A DNA stretch of 64,000 nucleotides from DASYDU01 sp050248495 (GTDB lineage Bacteria > Planctomycetota > Planctomycetia > Pirellulales > Lacipirellulaceae): positions 157,021-221,020 of the forward strand of contig JBFWSG010000003.1 of the NCBI GenBank assembly GCA_050248495.1, in the 5' to 3' direction. A program made the position numbers and the translations under genes. Shown here piece by piece: positions 8,890 through 16,643 of the stretch. The notes below the pieces were generated by a model. That model worked only from the letters and a program-made list of their open reading frames with translations, ran no database searches and was not told the DNA's origin. Each line of letters starts with the position of its first letter. Within the stretch, counting starts at the first letter, position 1.

Positions 8890-8957
8890 TCGCTGTACGG
8901 CAACGGTCGCAGTGCGGGAACAGTCGCAATACGGCAACAGTCGCAATACGGCAACAC
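8890..8957. repeat. Four tandem 17-bp repeats
   Basis: Units lie at 8890-8906, 8907-8923, 8924-8940 and 8941-8957 with the pattern TCGCAATACGGCAACAG. Units 3 and 4 are nearly identical and units 1 and 2 carry a few substitutions. The array ends exactly where the next gene's ribosome-binding region starts, so it forms almost the whole spacer between the two PEP-CTERM paralogues. Confidence 0.88.
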
Positions 8958-8972
8958 GTGAGGAGTCAGGCG

Positions 8973-9917
8973 ATGCTTCAATTCAATCGATTCGGCGCGG
9001 CGTTGGCCGTCGCGCTGCTCATTTCTGCGTCCTACGTTTCGAGCGCCAGGGCGGTTTCGTTTACGACGTCCTACACCGATGGCGGCAGCTGGAACGCCGT
9101 TTACGCACAAGGCTTCAAGGCCAGCATGCTCGCGGCGCCCAACCCGGGGCTCGCGCCGGCAGACATGGTGTCGCTCGATCGATTTCAATTCTTCAAATCG
9201 GGCAACGCAAACATCACGGCCAGCTTTCGGCTGGCGATTGTCAACAACTTCTTCGTAAATCTCGATTCGTTCACGACCGCGTCTCCGGAACTCGTAGGTC
9301 TCTCGACCAACACGATCGCCGGGACGTCGCAATTTGCGACCGGCGAGCCGATCACGTTTGATTTCAACAGCTTGCCGCTGGTCTATGGCGACGGCGAAGA
9401 TTCGTCGGACAATAACTACGCGGCGATTTTCGTCACCGAAGGAGCGGGCGGAGCTCTCACGCCGCAACTGGTGCCCGTGCTGATCGCTGACTACGTGGAG
9501 AACCCGGTCGGTTCGGGAACCTACGTGCCTGAGTCGGACTACGGCGACGCGACCACCAACTACTTTCTGGGAACGAGCAATTTCATCAGCGGCACCGCCG
9601 GATCAGGTCGATATCTTGCCACGTTCAATATGTATTATGCAGACGCAAACTTTGTCGCCAGCTTCAATCTGGCGGACGCCGGGCTGACGGGCGACTTCAA
9701 CCACGACATGAAAGTCGATGCCGCCGACTACACGGTTTGGCGCGACGGATTGGGCGGCGAATTCGACGAACAGGACTATACTGACTGGAAGAATAATTTC
9801 GGCGCGACGGGCAGTGGAGCGCTCGCCGCGGCGGCCGTGCCCGAGCCTTGCACGCTAGGGCTGCTCGTTGGACCCTTTGGTTTCCTGTTGGGACAATCTC
9901 GCCGTCGCGACCGGTAA
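8973..9917 (+). CDS. Exported PEP-CTERM protein with dockerin-like repeat (tandem paralogue 2)
   Basis: A 314-residue paralogue of the upstream gene: TSYTDGGSWNAVYAQGF, FQFFKSGNANITASFRLAI and LVGLSTNTIAG align with that protein. It differs by an added EF-hand/dockerin-like block (GDFNHDMKVDAADYTVWRDG, then DEQDYTDWKNNFG) before the PEP-CTERM tail (VPEPCTLGLLVGPFGFL, RRRDR). Signal peptide is MLQFNRFGAALAVALLISASYVSSARA in outline. GAGGAG about 8 nt upstream supports ATG at 8973. Same strand as paralogue 1, separated only by the 17-bp repeat array. Likely a surface-displayed protein; ligand unknown. Confidence 0.84.
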   Translation: MLQFNRFGAALAVALLISASYVSSARAVSFTTSYTDGGSWNAVYAQGFKASMLAAPNPGLAPADMVSLDRFQFFKSGNANITASFRLAIVNNFFVNLDSFTTASPELVGLSTNTIAGTSQFATGEPITFDFNSLPLVYGDGEDSSDNNYAAIFVTEGAGGALTPQLVPVLIADYVENPVGSGTYVPESDYGDATTNYFLGTSNFISGTAGSGRYLATFNMYYADANFVASFNLADAGLTGDFNHDMKVDAADYTVWRDGLGGEFDEQDYTDWKNNFGATGSGALAAAAVPEPCTLGLLVGPFGFLLGQSRRRDR

Positions 9918-9967
9918 CCGCGGCGAATTGCGAACCGAGGCATACGCACGATAAGAGCATACTCACG

Positions 9968-10996
9968 ATGAGAGCAAACCTTCGTCGCCCGCGAACGGCA
10001 TTTACGCTCGTCGAGCTGCTGGTCGTGATCGCGATCATCGGCATCCTGGTGGCGCTGCTCTTGCCGGCGATCCAGGCAGCGCGCGAAGCCGCGCGGCGTA
10101 CTCAGTGTCAGAATCAGCTCCGCCAACTGGGGCTCGCCTGCCACAACTTCGAAGGCAGCAAGAAGCGTTTTCCGCCGTCGGTTGATGGCTCGGCTTTCAG
10201 CTACCTGGCGGTCGTTTCGCCCTACATCGAAAATCAGACAGTCTACGATTTGATCGATTTCACGGTCCGCTATACGGATCAAAAGAACTTGCCGCTTCGC
10301 GAAGTCACCTTGCCGCTCGCCCGCTGCCCGACACAGGACGCCCGCGAGCCGACGAAGATGTACGACGTGGGCCTCGGCACGACCTACCAAATCGAAGAAA
10401 ACAGTCTCCGCGCCCACTACTACGCCGTGAGCGGCGGCAAGCTGGACGCCACCTGCCCCGGCAAGAATCCATTCGAGACGACTTCCTGCGGCATCGAAAA
10501 GGCAAAGCGGGGCGGACACGCCACGAATGGAATGATGTATCCCTTCAGCAAGGTCCGCCACGACCAGGTCACCGACGGCACCAGCAAGACGTTTCTCCTG
10601 GGTGAGAATTCCTGGGACTTCTGGACGTGGAACGGCAACCCGACGAGCGACGACATCGCCATCGGTCCCTGGTACGCCGGCGGCGAACACTTCGGCGGCA
10701 GCTTTGACGATGAAGAGCGACTCCGTTGGGAAATGGGCACCACCGGCAACGGCGTCTGGGCGCACAACAGCGCTCAGATTCGCTACGGCATCCGCGAGAT
10801 TCTCTACGCCGCCGCCGACAATCTGCCCACCGCCATGCGGCAGCGCAACGACATTCCGTTCGGCAGCAAACATCCGGGCGGCACGCATTTTTGCCTGGCC
10901 GACGGATCGGTACATTTCGTCCGCGAAGAGACCGACGTCAACATCCTCCGCGCATTGGCCGGACGGTACGACGCGATTCAGGCGAATTTGGAATAA
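9968..10996 (+). CDS. DUF1559 domain protein with type IV pilin-like N-terminus
   Basis: A 342-residue protein starting with a short basic leader and prepilin-type motif (TAFTLVELLVVIAIIGILV), followed by the DUF1559 signature REAARRTQCQNQLRQLGLAC. The C-terminal box HPGGTHFCLADGSVHFVRE is also typical. This family is strongly expanded in planctomycetes, where dozens of pseudopilin-like exported proteins occur; their role is not established. ATG at 9968 directly precedes the prepilin leader, while the longer reading frame upstream overlaps the previous gene. It lies between a PEP-CTERM gene and a GH53 gene, all in one direction. Confidence 0.93.
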   Translation: MRANLRRPRTAFTLVELLVVIAIIGILVALLLPAIQAAREAARRTQCQNQLRQLGLACHNFEGSKKRFPPSVDGSAFSYLAVVSPYIENQTVYDLIDFTVRYTDQKNLPLREVTLPLARCPTQDAREPTKMYDVGLGTTYQIEENSLRAHYYAVSGGKLDATCPGKNPFETTSCGIEKAKRGGHATNGMMYPFSKVRHDQVTDGTSKTFLLGENSWDFWTWNGNPTSDDIAIGPWYAGGEHFGGSFDDEERLRWEMGTTGNGVWAHNSAQIRYGIREILYAAADNLPTAMRQRNDIPFGSKHPGGTHFCLADGSVHFVREETDVNILRALAGRYDAIQANLE

Positions 10997-11059
10997 GACA
11001 GGCACAGACATCGACAAAGACGCAGGCGATTCACTCTCAGGCGCGGCCGCACCACCTCT

Positions 11060-12154
11060 ATGCTCATGCAGTTCCGACGTCGCGCGTGCATCTTTGTCTT
11101 GTGCTTGAGCGCCGTGTCTTCGGTGTCGCACGCCCGCGCGGACGACTATGCCGTCGGCGCCGATCTCTCGTTCCTCGCCGACGTGGAGTCACAAGGCAAG
11201 GTATTCAAGGACCGCGGCGAGGCGAAGCCGGGCCTCGCGATTTTCCGCGATCACGGCTACAACTGGATCCGCCTGCGGCTGTTCCACTCGCCCACGGATT
11301 TGCCGAACGACCTGGACTACACGATCGCGCTGGCCAAAGCCGCCAAAGAGCGCGGTTACAAGTTCCTGCTCAACTACCATTATTCCGATACCTGGGCCGA
11401 TCCCGAGAAGCAATTCATCCCGCGCGCATGGCGTGATTTCAATCACGACGAGCTTCAGCAGGCCGTTTTCGAGTACACGCGCGATTCGCTCGCCGCCTTT
11501 CGCGATGCCGGCGCGATGCCCGACATGGTGCAAATCGGCAATGAGGTGATCGGCGGCATGCTCTGGCCCGACGGCAAGCTGCCGCGGAACTGGGCCAATT
11601 TCTCCGATTTGGTGAAGGCGGGCGTGCGCGGCGTCGACGCGGCCATCGTCGATCGAGAAGGACGCCAGATCGCCCAGCGGCCGCGGATCATGATTCACAT
11701 CGACCGCGGCGGCGACCGTGGCGCGACGGAGCATTTTCTCAACCAGTGCCGCAAGTATGGCATCGAGTACGACGTAATCGGGCAGTCGTACTACCCCTGG
11801 TGGCACGGCAGCCTCGATAACCTGAGCGACAACCTGGCCTTCATGGCGAGCGAATACGACAAGGACATCATCCTGGTCGAAGTCGCGTACAACTGGCGTC
11901 GCGGCGAGTACCGCGACAAGCCGGGCCCGTTTCCGGAGACTCCGGCCGGACAGCGGCAATTCTTGGCCGAAGTCGACGCCATCGTCCGCGCGACGCCCGG
12001 CGGACACGGCAAAGGCATCTTCTGGTGGGAGCCTGCCGTCGCTCCTGGACCGATCGCCGGCCGTGGCATGTTCGACGATGACGGCAACGCGCTGCCGGTG
12101 CTCACCGTGTTCGACAAACCGATCCACATTGCTAGCCCCGCTGCGGGCGAGTGA
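11060..12154 (+). CDS. GH53 endo-beta-1,4-galactanase-like enzyme, exported without anchor
   Basis: A 364-residue GH53 enzyme with a signal peptide (MLMQFRRRACIFVLCLSAV to about residue 27). Signature blocks are GADLSFLADVESQG, FLLNYHYSDTWADPEKQF, the acid/base Glu162 in VQIGNEVIGGMLW and the nucleophile Glu274 in IILVEVAYNW. Length matches a bare catalytic domain: it lacks the dockerin-like and PEP-CTERM parts of the other GH53 gene here. It may therefore act in the periplasm or free outside, on oligomers released by the anchored enzyme; that division of labour is inference. It is the last gene of the rightward series that begins near the ECF sigma gene. Confidence 0.91.
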   Translation: MLMQFRRRACIFVLCLSAVSSVSHARADDYAVGADLSFLADVESQGKVFKDRGEAKPGLAIFRDHGYNWIRLRLFHSPTDLPNDLDYTIALAKAAKERGYKFLLNYHYSDTWADPEKQFIPRAWRDFNHDELQQAVFEYTRDSLAAFRDAGAMPDMVQIGNEVIGGMLWPDGKLPRNWANFSDLVKAGVRGVDAAIVDREGRQIAQRPRIMIHIDRGGDRGATEHFLNQCRKYGIEYDVIGQSYYPWWHGSLDNLSDNLAFMASEYDKDIILVEVAYNWRRGEYRDKPGPFPETPAGQRQFLAEVDAIVRATPGGHGKGIFWWEPAVAPGPIAGRGMFDDDGNALPVLTVFDKPIHIASPAAGE

Positions 12155-12286
12155 TCGGTAGCGGCCCCGCTGCTGGCAATGCGCGCAGGCGTTTTGCGAG
12201 TGATTCTGCACGATCCGCGCGGCCGATAGTCGATGTAGCACTATTCTCGTTTGCTCCGATCGGACGCTCGCACGCAGGTCACTGTC

Positions 12287-13627
12287 ATGGTTCGCCGGTT
12301 CTCGATCGCGCTCGCATGCTGCGCCGTGGCCACGGTGACGCTTGCGGTGCGCGCTGCCGAACCTCACCGCCTGCCTGCGCCCGTACAGCCGGCGACGTTC
12401 GAGCGGATTGCGTGCGAGCCGCTGCCGCCGCCCGCGTTCGGCGGGGCCGTGGAAGACGGCGTGCTGACGCTGGCCGTCGCCGAATCGCAGGCCCTTGCGT
12501 CTCATCCCGCGATGATCCAGGCCGACGCGCTGGTCCGCGCTGCCCGCGGCCAGTGGCTGCAAGTGGGGCTGCGTCCCAACCCGCAAGTTGGCTACGTGGG
12601 CAATGAAATCGGCGACGAAGGCCGCGCCGGCATGCAGGGGGCTTACATTAGCCAGGAATTTGTCACCGCCGGAAAATTGGGTCTGAGCCGCGCCGCGGCG
12701 CTGCGCCAGGTGTCCGCGGCGGAACAGCGCCTCGAGCAGACTCGCCGCCAGGTGGTTACCAGTGTCCGCATCTTCTTCTACGAGGCCCTTTCCGCCGAAC
12801 GTTCCGTCGCGCTGGCCGATATCTTGCGTCAGGTGGCCGGCCAAGCGTTGCAGGCCTCCGAACTCCGGCTCAAAGCGCTCGAAGGCACCCAAGCCGCGGT
12901 GCTGCAAAGCCAGGTCGAATCGGAAACCACCCAATTGTTAGTGGTCGACGCCACAAACCGCCGCGATTCCGCCCGCCGCCGACTGGCCTCGATTACCGGC
13001 CGCCCCGAATCGGATACGCCGCCATTAGAAGACATTTTTGCGACGTCGTTACCGACGCTCGACTGGGAGACGACCCGCGCCCGCCTGCTTGCAGACAGTC
13101 CTGAGCTCGCGAAGCTGCGATTCAAAGTGGACAGCGCCCGCTGGGCAGTGGACCGCGCCGTCGCTCAGCGGATCCCAAACGTGATGGTCATGTCGGGCGC
13201 CCAATACGACAATGCCACCGAGTTTGCGATGGCCAATGTCCAGGTTTCGATGCCTGTGCCGCTGTTCAATCGCAACCAGGGCGGTATCGTCACGGCGAAC
13301 GGCCAGTTGGTGGCGGCCCAATCGGCCCTTGAAGCCCGGGAATTGGCATTGTCGCAGGAACTCGCGGCCGCGATGGCCGAATACAACACCGCCTGCCGCC
13401 GCGTCGCCAAATACAACGAATCGATCCTGCCTGCCGCCCGGCAGTCGTTGGACCTGGTTTCGAAGGCGTACGAACAGGGCGAACTGGAATACCTCGATAT
13501 CCTGGCCATCCAACGGACCTACACTGAGCGCAACCTCGACTACCTCCGCAATCTCGAATCCGCCTGGAAAAAATGGGCCGAAATCGACGGATTGCTGGTC
13601 GGACCGCTGATGAACGGCGACAAGTGA
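12287..13627 (+). CDS. TolC/CzcC-family outer-membrane efflux protein
   Basis: A 446-residue protein with a signal peptide (RRFSIALACCAVATVTLAVRA) and two OEP repeats rich in long alpha-helices: LAVAESQALASHPAMIQADALVRAAR in the first, ALEARELALSQELAAAMAEYNTA in the second. YVGNEIGDEG and IPNVMVMSGAQYDNATEFAM match strand segments of the beta barrel, and YEQGELEYLDILAIQRTY is a typical late helix. TolC-type trimers form the exit duct of RND, ABC or MFS efflux pumps. No inner-membrane pump or adaptor lies beside it here. ATG at 12287 is chosen because the signal peptide follows directly. Confidence 0.9.
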   Translation: MVRRFSIALACCAVATVTLAVRAAEPHRLPAPVQPATFERIACEPLPPPAFGGAVEDGVLTLAVAESQALASHPAMIQADALVRAARGQWLQVGLRPNPQVGYVGNEIGDEGRAGMQGAYISQEFVTAGKLGLSRAAALRQVSAAEQRLEQTRRQVVTSVRIFFYEALSAERSVALADILRQVAGQALQASELRLKALEGTQAAVLQSQVESETTQLLVVDATNRRDSARRRLASITGRPESDTPPLEDIFATSLPTLDWETTRARLLADSPELAKLRFKVDSARWAVDRAVAQRIPNVMVMSGAQYDNATEFAMANVQVSMPVPLFNRNQGGIVTANGQLVAAQSALEARELALSQELAAAMAEYNTACRRVAKYNESILPAARQSLDLVSKAYEQGELEYLDILAIQRTYTERNLDYLRNLESAWKKWAEIDGLLVGPLMNGDK

Positions 13628-13733
13628 CGCCAGCCTCGAATTCCGAGCGGTTGCCAACTTTCTTTTCCGCGACCACACTGAAGCTGTCGAAACCTCCTCT
13701 CGTATTGGAATCTCGCTTCGTCGGAACGCATTC

Positions 13734-15971
13734 ATGGCGCGGCAACTTGCCTATGCAATTCTCGCCGCGCTCGCACTGACCGCGATCGGGGCGGCGGCCT
13801 ACGACTGGTACACGCCGCTGCCCAGCGACTCGGTCCGCTCCGCCACGTATGTCGGCGGCCAAACCTGCGCGAAGTGCCACCAGGGCGAGTTTCAGCTCTG
13901 GCATGGCTCGCACCACGACCGCGCCATGGAAGTCGCCACCGAGGAGTCGGTGCTTGGCGACTTCAACGACGCTGAATTTGAGCGGCTTGGCGTCACGACC
14001 AAATTCTTCCGCCGCGACGGCAAGTTTATGGTCAACACCGAGGGTCCTGACGGTGAAAATCACGACTACGAAATCAAGTACACCTTCGGAATCGATCCGC
14101 TGCAGCAGTACATGGTCGAGTTTCCGGATGGACGCGTGCAGGTCCTCCGCGTCTCTTGGGACACGAACCGCAAGCGCTGGTTCGAAGTGACTCCGCCCGA
14201 CGTGCCGAACGAGCGCCTGCTGCCGGGAGATCCGCTCCACTGGACCGGTGTCGCCCAGAATTGGAACACCACCTGCGCCGAGTGCCACTCCACGAACCTC
14301 GAGAAGAATTACGACCTCGTCACGGATACGTATAAAACGACGTTCTCCGAGATCGACGTCAGCTGCGAAGAGTGCCACGGCCCAGGGAGCGTACACGTCG
14401 AGCTCGCCAATCGCTGGTCGCCCCTTTGGGACCGCAATGTCGGATACGGCCTGTCGAATCTCAAAACCGTGGCCAATACGGCGCAGATCGAGACCTGCGC
14501 CAAATGCCACTCGCGCCGTCACGCGCTTCATGCCGATTTCCGGCCCGGCAGGCCGCTGCTCGACTACTACGAACCGACCGTGCTCTCGCCCGGCCTCTAC
14601 CATCCCGACGGCCAGATTCTCGACGAGGTTTACGAGTACAGCTCGTTCCTCGAGAGCAAGATGCACGCCAATCGCGTCCGCTGCAGCGACTGCCACGACC
14701 CGCACTCGCTAAAGCTCAAGTTTTCCGGCAACAAGTTGTGCACGCAGTGCCACATCGCCGGTAAGTACGACACGCCCACGCATCATCATCATCCGGCCGA
14801 GTCGGCCGGTGCCTCGTGTATCGCCTGCCACATGGGCACGCAAATGTATATGGTCGTCGACGAGCGGCACGACCACAGCTTTCGCGTCCCGCGGCCTGAT
14901 TTGACCGTCGAGTTCGGCGTTCCGAACACGTGCAACAAGTGCCATAACCTGCCGCACGAAACTCCAGAATGGGCGGCCGAAACCGTGAGGAAATGGTACG
15001 GCGACAAGCGGCCGGATGATCCGCATTGGGGACCGGCGTTCGCGGCCGCCAGCCGTGGCGCGCCGGAGGGAGAGAAGCTGCTGCAGGCGCTGATGTTCCG
15101 CCCAGCGACACCGTCGATCGTCAAGGCTACGGCGCTGAGCCTCTCGAACCAGTATCAGACACCCGACATTGCGGAGCTGCAAGAGCGGGCGCTCGACGAC
15201 GACGACCCGCTGGTCCGTGCGACGGCCGTCGGCGTGCTCTTACCCACGGAGCCTATCTCACATTTCTTCTCGCTCCTCGGAGAGCGGCTCACGGATCGCA
15301 GCCGCGCGGTGCGGATCGCTGCCGCACGTCGCCTCGCCTCGGTGCCGCGGGCGAACATCGACCCCAGTTACCATGCAGCGCTCGATCGCGCGCTGGATGA
15401 GTATCGCAGCGCCCAGCAGTTGAATCTCGAACGCGCCGCGCCCCACATCAATCTGGGGATGCTCGCCCGTGACGAAGGCAACTTTGACGAAGCCGAGAAG
15501 GAGCTCCGCACGGCAATCCGCCTCGAGCCGCAGCTCACCGGCCCGCGTTCCGAGCTGGCGAGCCTCTTGATGCGCGAGAACCCGAACAACGAAGAAATCT
15601 CGGAGCTTCGCGCGGGCGAAGCGGACAACCTCGACCGCGACTCGAAACTCCTGCCCGACAACGCCGTCGTCTTTTACCGTCTCGGCCTGTTGCGCTACCT
15701 GCTTGGCGAATACACGGCCGCCGCGCGGGCGATGAACCGCGCCTGCGAGCTGGTCCCGTCGAACTTCGACTATCGCATGACCTTGGCGCTCCTGCATGAA
15801 AAATGGTACGAGCGCGATGGCGACCAGGCCCAGTACGACGCGGCGGTTGCCGCGCTCGACGCGATGTCGCAGCTGCGGCCAAAGGATCCCCGCACCGAGC
15901 AGATCCGCGCGCGACTGACCACCACGCGCCAGGCGAAAGAAGCGGCAATTCGTCCGCCATCGGCGCCGTAG
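13734..15971 (+). CDS. Octahaem c-type cytochrome with HEAT-like and TPR regions
   Basis: A 745-residue exported or membrane-anchored protein (LAYAILAALALTAIGAAAY near the N-terminus). Eight CxxCH haem sites are visible: CAKCH, CAECH, CEECH, CAKCH, CSDCH, CTQCH, CIACH and CNKCH. After the haem domain (cytochrome c554-like) come HEAT-like helices (DDDDPLVRATAVGVLL, RSRAVRIAAARRLA) and TPRs (AAPHINLGMLARDEGNFDEAEKELRTAI, VFYRLGLLRYLLGEYTAAARAM). The fusion suggests a redox protein that scaffolds partners in the periplasm. The substrate is unknown; nitrogen or sulfur oxyanion chemistry is possible but unsupported. No maturation genes are adjacent. Confidence 0.88.
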   Translation: MARQLAYAILAALALTAIGAAAYDWYTPLPSDSVRSATYVGGQTCAKCHQGEFQLWHGSHHDRAMEVATEESVLGDFNDAEFERLGVTTKFFRRDGKFMVNTEGPDGENHDYEIKYTFGIDPLQQYMVEFPDGRVQVLRVSWDTNRKRWFEVTPPDVPNERLLPGDPLHWTGVAQNWNTTCAECHSTNLEKNYDLVTDTYKTTFSEIDVSCEECHGPGSVHVELANRWSPLWDRNVGYGLSNLKTVANTAQIETCAKCHSRRHALHADFRPGRPLLDYYEPTVLSPGLYHPDGQILDEVYEYSSFLESKMHANRVRCSDCHDPHSLKLKFSGNKLCTQCHIAGKYDTPTHHHHPAESAGASCIACHMGTQMYMVVDERHDHSFRVPRPDLTVEFGVPNTCNKCHNLPHETPEWAAETVRKWYGDKRPDDPHWGPAFAAASRGAPEGEKLLQALMFRPATPSIVKATALSLSNQYQTPDIAELQERALDDDDPLVRATAVGVLLPTEPISHFFSLLGERLTDRSRAVRIAAARRLASVPRANIDPSYHAALDRALDEYRSAQQLNLERAAPHINLGMLARDEGNFDEAEKELRTAIRLEPQLTGPRSELASLLMRENPNNEEISELRAGEADNLDRDSKLLPDNAVVFYRLGLLRYLLGEYTAAARAMNRACELVPSNFDYRMTLALLHEKWYERDGDQAQYDAAVAALDAMSQLRPKDPRTEQIRARLTTTRQAKEAAIRPPSAP

Positions 15972-16115
15972 CTTCGCCAGCAACGCTATCGCGGCGGCGT
16001 CGTTTCCTGCGAGTCTGCCCCTCTCGATCAAGCCCCCGCGCGCCACACGCCGATAAGCGCTTAGGGTCCCTGCGCTCGCCGCAGCGATCCTCTCGTCTTG
16101 AAGGGGGTACCGCGA

Positions 16116-16643
16116 ATGTTCTCCGCCGTTTTGCGTCCGCTGCGCCGGATCGTGCAAGCTCTCCTGGCTCACGACGCCTCGAATCAGCTGGCGCTCGGCT
16201 TTGCTTTGGGCATGGTGCTGGGGCTGATGCCCAAGGGGAACTTGATCGCGGTCTCGCTGTTCGTGCTGCTGTTTTCGCTGCGGGTCAACAAAGGCGTGTC
16301 GCTGCTGGCGGCCTTCGCGTTTTCGTGGATCGGACCTGCGCTCGACCCGTTCGCCGACAAGCTTGGCGCCAACATCCTCTCTGCCGGCGCGCTGCAGTCG
16401 ACCTATGCGACGCTGTTCCAGATGCCGCTCGGTCCATGGTTCGAATTCAACAATACCGTGGTCGTTGGTTCGCTCGTCATCGGCCTGTGGGCGTTTTACC
16501 CAGCCTATTGGTTCAGCTATCAGGGCTTTGCCTGGCGGAGCCGGCGGCGCCACGAAGCAGCCGCGGCCCGCTTCCGCGTGATCGATCCTTTTGACGTCGA
16601 CGGCCACGGCCACAAGGGACCCTTTGATCGGAGGGCCGCCTGA
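16116..16643 (+). CDS. TIGR03546-like small membrane protein (DUF2062-type)
   Basis: A 175-residue integral membrane protein with hydrophobic segments near ALGFALGMVLGLMPKGNLIA, VSLFVLLFSL, GVSLLAAFAFSWIG and VVVGSLVIGLWAFYPAYWF. The motif GFALGMVLGLMPKGNL followed by DPFADKLG fits the TIGR03546 family, whose members are encoded next to TIGR03545 proteins. ATG at 16116 is preceded by AAGGGGG with an 8-nt spacer; a TTG at 16098 is less likely. The stop overlaps the start of the next gene (TGATG), so the pair is translationally coupled. Biochemical role unknown. Confidence 0.82.
   Translation: MFSAVLRPLRRIVQALLAHDASNQLALGFALGMVLGLMPKGNLIAVSLFVLLFSLRVNKGVSLLAAFAFSWIGPALDPFADKLGANILSAGALQSTYATLFQMPLGPWFEFNNTVVVGSLVIGLWAFYPAYWFSYQGFAWRSRRRHEAAAARFRVIDPFDVDGHGHKGPFDRRAA

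Noticed and set aside
8890..8957. Tandem array considered as a CRISPR
   Set aside because: Units are contiguous 17-mers with no spacers and no cas genes nearby.
11189..12934. Antisense open frame of 581 codons across the second GH53 and TolC genes
   Set aside because: It spans two unrelated well-supported genes on the other strand and has no recognisable domain.
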